DNA of 64,000 nt from Bradyrhizobium sp. SZCCT0231 (GCF_018130245.1 NZ_JAFCKP010000024.1:1-64000), one strand, 5' to 3'; numbered from the stretch's first letter, positions 9,063-17,641 are shown. The notes: generated by a model from the letters alone, not told the origin. A program made the numbers and translations.

Positions 9063-9791
9063 ATGAACGAACATACTCCTCAGATCCTAGTGGTCGACGA
9101 CGATCCCGAGATCCGTAGGCTGCTTGCCCGCTATGTCGAAGGCCAATCATTTAGGGTCGTTCTGGCCGCGAGCTGTAGCGAAATGCGGGAGCGTCTCGCG
9201 ACTGACAAGATCGACCTCGTGGTCTTGGATGTGATGCTCCCGGACGGCTCCGGGCTCGACGCCTGCCGCGATCTGCGAGCGAAGCGGAACACGACACCGG
9301 TCATCCTCCTGACCGCGCTCAAGGAGGATGTCGATCGCATCGTGGGCCTGGAGATGGGGGCCGACGATTATCTCGGCAAGCCGTTCAATCCGAGAGAACT
9401 GGTCGCCAGAATTCGTGCCGTGTTGCGACGTCGCTCCGAGAGGAACCTTCGGTATCGAGACGCAAGAAAGTACCGGTTCGACGGACTTACCGCAGATCCG
9501 CAGCTGCGCAGCGTAATCGACGCTCAAGGCAATGCGCTCGAATTGACCGGCGCGGAGTTCGACCTGTTACAGGTTTTCCTGGATAGGCCCGGACGCGTGC
9601 TCTCACGGGACCAACTCCTGGATCTCACGCGTGGACGCGAAGGAGAAGCATTCGATCGCTCGATCGATGTCCTGGTCAGCCGTCTGAGGCGGAAGCTCGA
9701 TACTTCGGGGGCTCCCCCCCTTTTCAAAACAGTTCGCAACGGCGGCTATCAGCTCGTCGCAAAAGTCGGTCTGCAGGACTACCCGGCGTGA
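9063..9791 (+). CDS. OmpR-family response regulator, divergent from RND pump
   Basis: This 242-residue protein has a receiver domain (LVVDDDPEI, acceptor Asp56 in VLDVMLPDGSG, Lys in LGKPFNPRE) and an OmpR-type winged helix (about 135-236, ending FKTVRNGGYQLVAKV). It starts at ATG 9063 and its stop overlaps the GTG start of the kinase (GTGA). Its position opposite the efflux operon suggests it regulates that operon. It is closely similar along its length to the regulator at 14122, including RDQLLDLTRGR and SIDVL-SRLRRKL. Confidence 0.92.
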   Translation: MNEHTPQILVVDDDPEIRRLLARYVEGQSFRVVLAASCSEMRERLATDKIDLVVLDVMLPDGSGLDACRDLRAKRNTTPVILLTALKEDVDRIVGLEMGADDYLGKPFNPRELVARIRAVLRRRSERNLRYRDARKYRFDGLTADPQLRSVIDAQGNALELTGAEFDLLQVFLDRPGRVLSRDQLLDLTRGREGEAFDRSIDVLVSRLRRKLDTSGAPPLFKTVRNGGYQLVAKVGLQDYPA

Positions 9792-11023
9792 ACACTTTGC
9801 GCGCGAAACTAGCCGTCCTTCTCACCGTCGTAATCATCGCGGTGGTCTGCATTCTGACCTCAATTCTCATCTACCTGTTTGATCCGCCCAACGAACAGGA
9901 TGCAATCAGTCCACTCGTCGATCAAATAGAGTTGTTGACGCAAGTTAGGCAGATCGCTCCCAAGTTGGTCATCGTTCAAGAGGCCGCAGCTGGCGGTGAA
10001 GTCGAAGCCAATCTCACCGCTTGGCTACGCGACGCGCTGATGGCTCGAGGAGCTCCTCGCGACGTCATCGTGTCCCGCAAGAACGACTTGCCTCTTCTGT
10101 CCATTCCGGTGGATCAAGGTTGGATCGTTACGCAAATCCCGGATTTGCCTCCGGGAGGCGGCGTCTTCCATCTACTCTTGATCTGGCTCGCGCTGACCAC
10201 GCTGGGCACGATGGCCGTCGCTCTCTTCTTCGCGAACCGAATGGTCAAGCCTCTCGTCCTTCTCGAACGCGCAATTGAGACCGTGGGGCCCGACGCGGTG
10301 CTTCCCGAACTCGCCGTGACGGGACCTGCGGAGGTGCGGGTCGCTGCCAAAGCGTTGAATTCGCTGTCCTCCCGCCTTAAAGGGGCAATGGAGAGCCGAA
10401 TGCGGCTCGTCGCCGCAGCCGGCCACGACTTGCGAACGCCGATCACTCGCATGCGCCTGCGCGCGGAGTTCGTCGAGGACGAAGAAGACCGTGAGATGTG
10501 GTTGAAGGATATCGACGAGCTAGACCGGATCGCAGATAGCGCAATTCTTCTCGTGAGGGAGGAATCCGGCAAATCGGCCCCGGCACCGATCCGGCTGGAC
10601 ATTCTTATATCCGATCTGGTGGACGAGCTTCGAACGCTATCGTACGACGTCACTTTGACCAACTCCGCGGCCGGGACCGCGCTGGCGAACCGAACGGGCT
10701 TAAGTCGCGCTTTCAGAAATCTGATCATAAATGCGTCCACTCATGGGAAGCGGGCCCGGGTCGCCGTCCAAAGCACTCCGAAGGAAATCGTCGTCGTCAT
10801 CGACGACGACGGTCCAGGGATCCCGCCCGATCTCATCGGGCAGGTTTTCGAACCGTTTTTTCGCGCCGACCGGGCACGCATGAAGCAGTTCGACGGCGCC
10901 GGACTTGGCTTGACGATTGCGAAAGAGATCGTCCAGCGGGCTGGAGGCAGCATCAAAATCGAGAATGGATCTCTGCGCGGGCTGATCCAGACCGTAAGGT
11001 TGCCGGCCTGTTCGGCTATCTGA
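9788..11023 (+). CDS. EnvZ-like sensor histidine kinase
   Basis: This 411-residue protein has TM1 (about 5-31), a periplasmic loop of roughly 95 residues, TM2 (about 126-149) and a HAMP linker (about 150-203). A HisKA domain carries His213 in AAGHDLRTPITRMRL. HATPase_c motifs are DDDGPGIP and GAGLGLTIAKEIV. The GTG start at 9788 overlaps the regulator's stop, so the two are coupled. The H-box form GHDLRTP(I/L)TR is usual in the EnvZ/CpxA class. It should phosphorylate the preceding regulator and may also serve the kinase-less paralogue at 14122 (inference). Confidence 0.9.
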   Translation: MNTLRAKLAVLLTVVIIAVVCILTSILIYLFDPPNEQDAISPLVDQIELLTQVRQIAPKLVIVQEAAAGGEVEANLTAWLRDALMARGAPRDVIVSRKNDLPLLSIPVDQGWIVTQIPDLPPGGGVFHLLLIWLALTTLGTMAVALFFANRMVKPLVLLERAIETVGPDAVLPELAVTGPAEVRVAAKALNSLSSRLKGAMESRMRLVAAAGHDLRTPITRMRLRAEFVEDEEDREMWLKDIDELDRIADSAILLVREESGKSAPAPIRLDILISDLVDELRTLSYDVTLTNSAAGTALANRTGLSRAFRNLIINASTHGKRARVAVQSTPKEIVVVIDDDGPGIPPDLIGQVFEPFFRADRARMKQFDGAGLGLTIAKEIVQRAGGSIKIENGSLRGLIQTVRLPACSAI

Positions 11024-11144
11024 TCACTCCGACCTGGCCACCGGCGGTCCGCCCTTCGAACTGCCGATGGCCTGATAGTCAATTGATTTCCAAGACCGCG
11101 GAAACATTTCTCCGCGACGGCAAGAAGGATCATAACGGCCGTCG

Positions 11145-12419
11145 CTACCTGAGCTCCACGCTCTGCCTCGTCGACGGGCGGACTGAACCGGACGGACTAC
11201 CAAGCGGCCCTGGGTTCTTCGCCATCCCCGGTGGGGCCTTCATCCAATGATAACCTTCAAAACCTGAACGATAGCCCTCCCGATATAGCGCTTGCATATA
11301 TGCCTGCTCAAACGACTTCTCTTTCATCGCGCCGAAGCTCGATGGAATTGCCGCAAGATTGAAATCGGTACCGTCGATCTCGGCCTTCGCATAGATGCGA
11401 TAGAGGTCTCCAATGCTCTGGTTCTTTATCAGGGTGGAGATAGACCTCAGTGAAATCGAGAAAATGCCCGGCTCTACGGCCTCCCATTCCGGGCTGATCT
11501 TTCCGTTTCGAATGATGAACAAGCGGGCAGCAGTTCGCTTGGTCGAGGCGTCGCTGCGGATGATCGTCGAAGGTCGCGGCACGAAGACCTGCTGAGTCAC
11601 ACCTCCGTCGACATGCAACTCCTCGTAGGTTTGGTCTGCGGCTCTGACCTTGATGTGTACAGGAGGAAAGGCGCCTGGTACGGATGCGGAAGCGAGCAGA
11701 ATCTTGCGGAAGAGGCTCAATGCTTGGGGATGATCGCTCATTGCGATGCGGCCCATATCCCACAGGACCGGGCGCTGCGCATCCAGATTCGTCGTTCCGA
11801 TGAGCAATACTCTTCCCTTCCGCCGCTCGTTGGCGATGTCGCGGAGGAAACGATCATCGACGTATTTTGCTATCAGGCTCTCGAGCGGGGAGCTGTCGAC
11901 CAAGCCTGATCCGAGTAGCGGCGCCACGACGCCGGGATCGTAGATGTCGCTGCGCTCGTATCGCGTAAACACCTCCTTCAATGCCGCGTCCCTGCTCCGC
12001 CCCAGGTAGACGAACGGCGCAGTCAAAGCGCCGGCGCTAACCCCGGTAACGAGATCGAACTCAGGTCTCGTACCGGCATCGCCCCAGCCGACCAAAAGAC
12101 CGGCGCCAAAGGCACCATTGTCGCCTCCGCCGGAGATTGCGAGAATGTTGAGCCGATCCGATTGTTGGCCGAGACGGCCAAGCGCAGCGGCACTTGGCAC
12201 CCTCCTGGTCTGCTTGATCGTAGAAACGGCGCCAACCGCCTCCGACGGAGCGTCTCCCCATAGCCGAATGTTTGGCATGCCGGCGAGTTCAGCTTCGTCA
12301 ATGAGCCGTTTCGGAACCACATCGCGCGGAAACATGGAGGCGCATCCGCAAAGAACGCTGGTCATCAGGAAAACCGCGGCCAGACGCATCAACGATCCGG
12401 ATGTGCACATGGTCTTCAC
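11145..12419 (-). CDS. Patatin-like phospholipase, predicted lipoprotein
   Basis: This 424-residue protein starts with a lipoprotein signal (MRLAAVFLMTSVLCGC, lipid-bearing Cys26). A patatin domain has the oxyanion loop SGGGDNGAFGAG (97-108), nucleophile Ser128 in GVSAG, and DGG of the catalytic dyad near residue 270. It would hydrolyse acyl esters of phospholipids at the envelope. An ATG at 12389 is an alternative start that would still keep the lipobox. It converges on the EnvZ-like kinase, so its own promoter lies in 12420-12595. A link to the neighbouring efflux and two-component genes is positional only. Confidence 0.82.
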   Translation of the reverse strand: MKTMCTSGSLMRLAAVFLMTSVLCGCASMFPRDVVPKRLIDEAELAGMPNIRLWGDAPSEAVGAVSTIKQTRRVPSAAALGRLGQQSDRLNILAISGGGDNGAFGAGLLVGWGDAGTRPEFDLVTGVSAGALTAPFVYLGRSRDAALKEVFTRYERSDIYDPGVVAPLLGSGLVDSSPLESLIAKYVDDRFLRDIANERRKGRVLLIGTTNLDAQRPVLWDMGRIAMSDHPQALSLFRKILLASASVPGAFPPVHIKVRAADQTYEELHVDGGVTQQVFVPRPSTIIRSDASTKRTAARLFIIRNGKISPEWEAVEPGIFSISLRSISTLIKNQSIGDLYRIYAKAEIDGTDFNLAAIPSSFGAMKEKSFEQAYMQALYREGYRSGFEGYHWMKAPPGMAKNPGPLGSPSGSVRPSTRQSVELR

Positions 12420-12595
12420 GATTTCAGCACGCCTAATCCGACCTCTCCGAGCAGATGCGCCGTCCGCTTAAAGGGCCCGGCGACAAATGTCCGGTCGTTT
12501 GAATATGCGTTCTGCATTGGATGCTCGGCAGAGGCCGGCCATGACCCCGCCGTCTCAACGTCATTCATCCGAGAGGCCCGAGGCGATCCAGACGG

Positions 12596-12772
12596 TCATC
12601 CCGGCCACCCAGTCCTGAAGAGCGAAAGGCCGACATAAGCTACGGCGCCGTACACAACGACGAGGATGACCACCATCATGGCGACCTTCGCGGTCGAGCC
12701 GCAAAGGCCGCGTCTGTCGATGCGACCGTCCTTGGCCACATCACTGCGCTCGTGTCGCCGCCGGACCGTCAT
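12596..12772 (-). CDS. Small single-pass membrane protein, unknown function
   Basis: From ATG 12772 the frame encodes 58 residues. The N-terminus is charged (MTVRRRHERSDVAKDGRIDR), and a strong transmembrane segment (VAMMVVILVVVYGAVAYVGL) lies near the C-terminus. It overlaps the 3' end of the DUF3313-type gene by 32 bp in another frame and is co-directional with it, which suggests a coupled pair. The family is not recognised. The main support is the clean TM segment. The frame is open further upstream but low in quality there. Confidence 0.5.
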   Translation of the reverse strand: MTVRRRHERSDVAKDGRIDRRGLCGSTAKVAMMVVILVVVYGAVAYVGLSLFRTGWPG

Positions 12773-13568
12773 CGGTCCATTCGGGAGGAAGGCCCAGTTT
12801 GCCGCCGACAAGACCGGCGATCCCAGGAGCGCGGCCATAGGTTTCGCACGCCGCATACTTGGGAGCGAGACCGATATTCGAACCGACCTTTTCCAAGGAC
12901 GGGATGTCGATACTGAAGCCCTCGAAGGGGCTTTCACCCTTATTGAGCATCTTGGCGAAGTCGTCGCCGAAGTCCCGGGCGAGGTCGTAGGCGTCACTCG
13001 CTTTCGATACCCTCGGCGTACTGAAAAATGCCGTCGCACCTCTTCCCCAGATCATGGCCGCCTGCTGTCGACCGGCGGGATCAACAGCTTCGGCTTCAAT
13101 GGAGAGATCGCCCAAACCGACCGGAATGCGCGGCACGGGGATTGGAACGCTCGTATCCACAAAGCTCGAACCGAGAGACGCGGCCGCCGAGACACCAGCT
13201 GCGACTTCATCGGTCGGTGCTGCTCGGGTGATAGCAGCTCGGACGGTCAAATCCGCCCGTTGATCAGGCGAGACCACTTTGAAGCGGTCGCTCAGATTGA
13301 TGCACAGTGCACGGCTCACCGTATTGGCGACAAGGACGCGCTGTTCGTGCGTTAGGGCAGGCGCAACATGAGGCGGGAATGCCGTCGGTGCGATATTGAC
13401 GGTCTTCGCTGCGGCTACCTGCTCTTTCTTGACCTGAAGGCGGGACTTGGTGATCTTTCCGTCCGACTGTTTCAAGCCTTCGTATGAAGAGAGCGCATTG
13501 CCCTGCACCAGCGTGGGCGTCGCACATCCAGGCAACACTGCAAGGATCGGTAGCGCCGCCAAGAACAT
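12741..13568 (-). CDS. DUF3313-type lipoprotein
   Basis: From ATG 13568 this is 275 residues. A lipoprotein signal (MFLAALPILAVLPGC) puts the lipidated Cys at residue 15. It is followed by SSYEGLKQSDGK and a middle region (NTVSRALCINLSDRFKVV, ADLTVRAAITRA) typical of DUF3313 lipoproteins. AAGGGG lies just upstream of the ATG. The open frame runs 122 codons further upstream, but that part is low-complexity and Arg-rich and is best read as non-coding. The function of the family is unknown; an outer-membrane-associated role is inferred. Confidence 0.75.
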   Translation of the reverse strand: MFLAALPILAVLPGCATPTLVQGNALSSYEGLKQSDGKITKSRLQVKKEQVAAAKTVNIAPTAFPPHVAPALTHEQRVLVANTVSRALCINLSDRFKVVSPDQRADLTVRAAITRAAPTDEVAAGVSAAASLGSSFVDTSVPIPVPRIPVGLGDLSIEAEAVDPAGRQQAAMIWGRGATAFFSTPRVSKASDAYDLARDFGDDFAKMLNKGESPFEGFSIDIPSLEKVGSNIGLAPKYAACETYGRAPGIAGLVGGKLGLPPEWTDDGPAATRAQ

Positions 13569-14121
13569 CCCCTTGTTTCGACCATGTGCCGTCTGCCTCC
13601 AGCCGGTCGCGATCGCGGGGCACATTCGGTTGCTCGGGGCCGCGGCTGGTTCGGCTTTCGGGCCTGTCTGGCGGCACGACCTTAGACTCCGGAGCCCGGA
13701 AGCGCGGAGGATCAAGAAGAGTGCACTTGCGATGCCCCCGCCGGCAAAGTGGGTCAAAACGGTGACCGCAGCCCGTAGAAGGGCGGCGCCCTGTCCCCGC
13801 AGCCTCCGATACGTCCTGAACTGCCTCAGCACGAGGCGGCGAAGTGGCAATGCGCAATATCCGAGCCGCCACCGGCGCTGGTACGGAATAGACTTACATG
13901 ACGCAGAATGGTTGAAACCGGCGGCGGAGCGCATTCAGACCCCCTTATTGTGAACCCGGTATCCTTGATAGACGGGCTTCATGGCTCGGAATCTGGCCGC
14001 GAATGACCTAATGTTGCTGCTCGGCCGCCATTTGTGTCGAAAGATGTCCAAGCGAATTGGGGACAGCCTTCGTTACAAATAATACCCTTCAGGTTGCTCT
14101 AACCGGATTAAACCGGCGCTC
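13569..14121. other. 553-bp divergent intergenic region
   Basis: This region lies between the minus-strand lipoprotein gene and the plus-strand regulator gene. No convincing coding sequence was found. The half next to the regulator carries the conserved motif block annotated separately. The half next to the lipoprotein (13569-13930) is GC-rich and shows nothing I recognise. Confidence 0.5.
13982..14080 (+). promoter_or_regulatory. Upstream motif block shared with the 9063 regulator and with 16272-16338
   Basis: ATTTGTGTCGAAA (14030-14042) and CCTTCGTTACAAAT (14067-14080) repeat the pattern found at 8947-8998, with spacing of 37 versus 38 bp. The upstream half, 13982-14050, aligns without gaps to 16272-16340, with about 47 of 69 positions identical by eye. 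The likely role is autoregulation or co-regulation by the paralogous OmpR-type proteins. No footprint data are available. Confidence 0.45.
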
Positions 14122-14844
14122 ATGCAGATTCCGCAAATCCTTGTCGTCGACGACGATTTAGAGATTCGAAAGCTTCTTGCTCGCTACATCAAGGAGCAAG
14201 GCTTTCGCGTGCAGCTCGCGTCCCGGTGCGCCGAGGTACGCGAGCGGATCGCCACGAACCAGATCGATCTGATCGTCCTGGACGTGATGCTCCCCGATGG
14301 ATCCGGACTCGATCTTTGTCGCGATCTCCGGTCCGCGCGTTCCCGAATCCCGATCATCCTGCTCACTGCTCTCAAGGAAGATGTGGACCGGATCATCGGC
14401 CTGGAGATCGGCGCCGATGACTATCTCGGCAAACCGTTCAATCCGCGCGAACTGATAGCCCGCATCCGCGCGGTCCTCCGTCGCGGTGAAGATGACCGCT
14501 CGGCCCATGGGGGCAAGGGGCGTTACCTCTTCGAAGGCTTCGTCGCCGATCCGTCCGCCCGGTCGGTCGTCGGTCGACAAGGCGGTTCGATCGAGTTGAC
14601 CGGCGCCGAGTTTGACCTGCTCCTGACCTTTCTCGAACGACCCGGTCGCGTCCTGTCTCGCGACCAGCTGCTCGATCTGACACGCGGGCGCGACGGAGAC
14701 GTGCTGGACAGATCCATCGACGTGCTGATCAGTCGATTGCGACGCAAACTCGCAGAGAGTGGCGCGAACCACATATTCAAAACGGTGCGCAACGGCGGCT
14801 ATCAGCTTGCTGCCAAAGTCACCTATTTGGACGAGCACTCTTGA
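14122..14844 (+). CDS. OmpR-family response regulator without adjacent kinase
   Basis: This 240-residue protein has a receiver domain (LVVDDDLEI, acceptor Asp54 in VLDVMLPDGSG, LGKPFNPRELIARIRAVLRR) and an OmpR-type winged helix ending FKTVRNGGYQLAAKV. It is a clear paralogue of the regulator at 9063. No histidine kinase follows, as only small exported-protein genes lie downstream. It may therefore be phosphorylated by the kinase at 9788 or by a distant one. The shared upstream motif block supports a common regulon. Confidence 0.9.
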   Translation: MQIPQILVVDDDLEIRKLLARYIKEQGFRVQLASRCAEVRERIATNQIDLIVLDVMLPDGSGLDLCRDLRSARSRIPIILLTALKEDVDRIIGLEIGADDYLGKPFNPRELIARIRAVLRRGEDDRSAHGGKGRYLFEGFVADPSARSVVGRQGGSIELTGAEFDLLLTFLERPGRVLSRDQLLDLTRGRDGDVLDRSIDVLISRLRRKLAESGANHIFKTVRNGGYQLAAKVTYLDEHS

Positions 14845-15067
14845 GCCTGTTGCACCTCAGTCCTCCGACCGGAGGTGCTGGGAGAGCCCGGAGGAACCTG
14901 AGGCGGGGCTGCCAGAGCGGATCGTGTGACGATTCCTTGCGCCAGCAATTGGCTCGCTCTTATCGTTCTTTGTCCGAACGTTGCCTCGTGTGTCCGGCGC
15001 GATTTTGGTCGGCACATTCGGAGCGGGCTTCGGGTCGAAGGCCAAGCCTGCCGAGCCGGCCCCTGCA

Positions 15068-15427
15068 TCATCTCGGCAACGCGACGAACGGTTGTCCTTC
15101 GCACCTGTCGACGATCACCGACAGCCGAGCCTCAACGTAGCGATTGCCTTCGAATAACACCGCATAGGGGCGACGCTTCGACAACTCCGTAGCGCCGCTT
15201 CGCAAACATATGATCCAGGGAACGGAGGATATCGGATGGGCTCGGACCGGCTCCGAGATCTCGATGGGCTCCGCCAACTTGGCTTCGGCAGCGACCTTCT
15301 TCAACGAGTTCATGACTTTCGACGGTTCCGGAGCCATCGGAGTGCTTTTGGGCTCCGCAGCGCACGAAGTCAGCAACGCACATGCGAGCCAAACGGGCGA
15401 TCGGGATATCCCACGCCGTCGGTTCAT
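15068..15427 (-). CDS. Small predicted lipoprotein, unknown function
   Basis: This 119-residue protein has an N-terminal signal (RRRGISRSPVWLACALLTSC) ending in a lipobox-like LTSC. A Pro- and Lys-rich linker follows, then a compact C-terminal part containing WIICLRSG, YAVLFEGN and EARLSVIVDRCEGQPF. The family is not recognised. The coherent signal peptide and the mixed hydrophobic/charged C-terminus support a real exported protein. It is convergent with the orphan regulator and co-directional with the next exported protein. Confidence 0.6.
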   Translation of the reverse strand: MNRRRGISRSPVWLACALLTSCAAEPKSTPMAPEPSKVMNSLKKVAAEAKLAEPIEISEPVRAHPISSVPWIICLRSGATELSKRRPYAVLFEGNRYVEARLSVIVDRCEGQPFVALPR

Positions 15428-15530
15428 TTGGATGACGCCACTGTTTGCTTACCGGCCTGTCGGTCCGAGGGGGACGTATTCGAGCGAGGATGCGATGGCT
15501 CTGAAGGGGATCATCGGCACTTCGTTCGCT

Positions 15531-16034
15531 TCATCGCGCATCTCGAGTGAGATCAATAGAGACCTCGGAAACCCAGGCTCCCGGCGACTCCATGACGAAG
15601 GATTGGCGGCTTCCTTTCGTACGAACGACGAGCAACGCCGTGATCTTGTCGCCATCGATGCGGGCATCGATCACCCCGTTCTGATTCTGCCCATAGACCT
15701 TGCCACCGACGCGGTACTGGCTTTCAAACCAGTTCCCCGATAGCTCCGAGCCGCTTTGTTCGATCGTGGCGCCCAGATCCAACTTGTACGCGTCGCTCGC
15801 GCAGCGCACGTTCATCTTCATGGATTGACCTTCGTTCTTGGGTACGTAGTCGACCTTGCAGCGAACCCGCTCCCGAGACCCATCCTTCGGCTTCATCCAG
15901 CCACTGCCCGACCATGAACCGGCGACGCTATTGAAGCTCTGCTGCGCAGATGCAGGAATTGCGGCGGCGACGGCCATCAGCACCGAAAAACCGAGGCTCC
16001 ATGGCATGATCGACCGGCGCCCTTGCGGGTTCAT
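15531..16034 (-). CDS. Secreted protein of unknown function
   Basis: From ATG 16034 this is 167 residues with a signal peptide (MPWSLGFSVLMAVAAAIPASAQQ preceded by RR). The mature region has GSWSGSGWMKPKDGSRE, a paired-cysteine segment (RVRCKVDY ... MNVRCASDAYKLD) and an extended beta-rich pattern. Starts at 16058 or 16109 are also possible, and none has a strong ribosome-binding site. The layout resembles small periplasmic beta-sandwich proteins of alphaproteobacteria, but no function can be assigned. The motif block at 16272-16338 lies upstream and could control it. Confidence 0.65.
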   Translation of the reverse strand: MNPQGRRSIMPWSLGFSVLMAVAAAIPASAQQSFNSVAGSWSGSGWMKPKDGSRERVRCKVDYVPKNEGQSMKMNVRCASDAYKLDLGATIEQSGSELSGNWFESQYRVGGKVYGQNQNGVIDARIDGDKITALLVVRTKGSRQSFVMESPGAWVSEVSIDLTRDAR

Positions 16035-16271
16035 CACGCTTGCTAGTGCGAAAGTCATCTGTCCCCATACGTTGTAGAGCATTGATCGTCGCTCCGGGCT
16101 TCGATCCATCGGTCAGGCTTCACATCGAACACCGCAGCGCGAAGATCAGCTCGTCGATGCGGCAGACCCCGCTTTCCCTCTCCGCCAAAGTTGAAATTCC
16201 AGACAGGCGTCCGATCTTAGATGGAATCCAGCGCCGCCCCTTTCCTGACCCGCGCTCGTTATCGAGGCACT

Positions 16272-16338
16272 TGGATCTAAATTGGGCCGTGAGTGACTGA
16301 ACGTTTCTGCACGATCGGCTGTTGCGTCAAAATATGTC
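16272..16338 (+). promoter_or_regulatory. Third copy of the OmpR-type upstream motif
   Basis: This block aligns without gaps to 13982-14048 and includes TTGCGTCAAAATATGTC (16322-16338) against TTGTGTCGAAAGATGTC there. No plus-strand regulator follows it. It could control the minus-strand secreted-protein gene, or be a leftover of a lost regulator gene. Confidence 0.4.
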
Positions 16339-16510
16339 AGAGTGGTCAAAGTGCCTTCGCACCGAGTTGGCCCGTAAGTCCGGGCTTCCTCAGGCGCCGG
16401 TACGAGTTGGAATCGTTTCCGCTTGCGACAATCGTCGTCGATCCTATGAGCAGACCAGTTCGACCAATGCAGTTTCGCGCGGCGCCCCAAGCGCTATCAT
16501 CACGAGCGCA

Positions 16511-16595
16511 AGATCGTAGAAGATCGTAGTTTGGCGGAGAAAATCGTACGATTGGTAGCGGGGGAGCGCTACACCGCGAAACCCACTATTGTGGA
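16511..16595. repeat. Hairpin repeat, copy A
   Basis: The shared core is ATCGTAG-type sequence, then AAATCG and a hairpin. Here TGGTAGCG (16553-16560) pairs with CGCTACA with one end mismatch, around GGGGAG. It is followed by CGCGAAACCCACTATTG, which is also present in copy B. Copies B (23401) and C (27288) share most of the segment. Confidence 0.7.
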
Positions 16596-16631
16596 AGCTC
16601 TCTTTTCTTATGACGCAGGCGAATTCCAATT

Positions 16632-16651
16632 GGCGCCGCGCCGGCGGCGCC
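16632..16651 (-). terminator. GC hairpin 3 nt after the tctC stop
   Basis: GGCGCCG (16632-16638) pairs with CGGCGCC (16645-16651) around a 6-nt loop, directly behind the last gene of the dadA-hyuAB-tctC operon. The tail after the hairpin is AATTGG, not a U-run. It may be a weak terminator or an mRNA-stabilising hairpin. Confidence 0.4.
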
Positions 16652-16654
16652 GGC

Positions 16655-17641
16655 TCAATTCACCTGCGCACCCGAATTCTTCACGATCGGTGTCCACTTC
16701 TGCACCTCGCTCGCGACAAAGGCCTTGAAGGCCTCGGGAGTCGAGCCCTGGACGATGAAGCCCTGCGCCGCGAAGTAGTCCCTGATGTCGGGAGACTGCA
16801 TGGCCTTGTTCACTTCCGCGCTCAGCTTTTCGACCACCTCGGGCGGCGTGCCGGCCGGCGCAAACAAGCCTTGCCATGACAGCGCCTCGAAACCCTTCAG
16901 TCCCGCTTCATCCAGCGTCGGCACGTCCGGCAGCAGGGGGTGCCTGGTTTTCGAAGTGACGGCCAGCGCGCGGATCTTTCCGGCCTGGATCTGCGGCATC
17001 AGCACCAGGACGTCGCCGAACGTGACCTGGATCTGACCGCCCATGAGGTCGGTGAGCATGGCCGCGCTTCCGCGATAGGGAACGTGCACCATCGAAACAT
17101 CGGTCGCCTGCTTGTACATCTCGCCGGTGAGATGCATCGACGTGCCGTTGCCGGCCGAGCCGTAACTCAGCTCGCCCGGTTTCGACTTGGCCAGGGCGAG
17201 AAACTCGGCCGGCGTGTTCGCCTTGACGTCGGGATTGACGGCCAGCACCAGCGGCGAGTTCACCATCATCGACACGGGTGCGAAGTCGTTGATCACGTTA
17301 TAGGGCAACTTCGGATACAGCGCCTGCGCGATGGCGTTGCTGCCGGTCACCCCCGCCAACAGGTTGTAGCCGTCGGGTGCGGATTTGGCCACGAAGTCGG
17401 CGCCCAGGGCGCCGCCGGCGCCGGGGCGATTGTCGACCACCACCGGCTGTCCCCAGGCCGCGGCGAGTTTTTCTCCCACACGCCGCGCCAGCACGTCGGT
17501 GCTGCCGCCAGGCGCGAACGGCACCACGATGTGGATCGGCTTGTTCGGGTAGGTTGATTGCGCATTAGCCAGTGCAGGCATGAGCATCGCGAAGCTGGCC
17601 AACGCCAGCGTCGCACAGCGCGACATCGGGAAACGGATCAT
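16655..17641 (-). CDS. TctC/Bug-family periplasmic solute-binding protein
   Basis: From ATG 17641 this is 328 residues with a signal peptide (ALASFAMLMPALANAQ). The Bug/TctC fold signature follows: YPNKPIHIVVPFAPGGSTDV, VVVDNRPGAGG, and the central VPYRGSAAMLTDLMGG. Such proteins deliver carboxylates, including amino-acid-like acids, to TctAB transporters. No tctA or tctB lies nearby, so it either uses a transporter encoded elsewhere or acts as a sensor. The start overlaps the hyuB stop (ATGA) and has AAGGAG upstream. Its place at the end of the operon suggests it binds the substrate of the oxidase/hydantoinase-like enzymes. Confidence 0.88.
   Translation of the reverse strand: MIRFPMSRCATLALASFAMLMPALANAQSTYPNKPIHIVVPFAPGGSTDVLARRVGEKLAAAWGQPVVVDNRPGAGGALGADFVAKSAPDGYNLLAGVTGSNAIAQALYPKLPYNVINDFAPVSMMVNSPLVLAVNPDVKANTPAEFLALAKSKPGELSYGSAGNGTSMHLTGEMYKQATDVSMVHVPYRGSAAMLTDLMGGQIQVTFGDVLVLMPQIQAGKIRALAVTSKTRHPLLPDVPTLDEAGLKGFEALSWQGLFAPAGTPPEVVEKLSAEVNKAMQSPDIRDYFAAQGFIVQGSTPEAFKAFVASEVQKWTPIVKNSGAQVN

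Larger units (their letters stand above)
16035..16654. other. 620-bp intergenic region with regulatory motif, repeat and terminator
   Basis: No coding sequence was recognised. Going left to right it holds a regulator-type motif (16272-16338), repeat copy A (16511-16595) and the hairpin terminator of the tctC operon (16632-16651). It marks the boundary between the signalling region and the catabolic modules. Confidence 0.5.

Noticed and set aside
8809-9150. N-terminal extension of the RND adaptor by 114 codons
   Set aside because: It overlaps the divergent regulator start and lacks a signal or family match. The ATG at 8808 gives a normal signal peptide.
13569-13934. N-terminal extension of the DUF3313-type lipoprotein by 122 codons
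   Set aside because: The extension is Arg- and Pro-rich and would bury the lipoprotein signal. The ATG at 13568 has AAGGGG upstream.
14850-14880. Hairpin after the orphan regulator (CCTCC/GGAGG, nested GCACCTC/GAGGTGC) as terminator
   Set aside because: Two mutually exclusive stems and no U-run; termination is not supported well enough to list.
14857-15045. Minus-strand frame of 62 codons between the orphan regulator and the lipoprotein
   Set aside because: It has low-complexity Pro/Ser/Arg composition, no ribosome-binding site and no known family.
16511-16595. Repeat copy A read as a tRNA-like gene or attachment site
   Set aside because: The hairpin is single and no cloverleaf or anticodon arm could be drawn. 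No integrase gene is adjacent.
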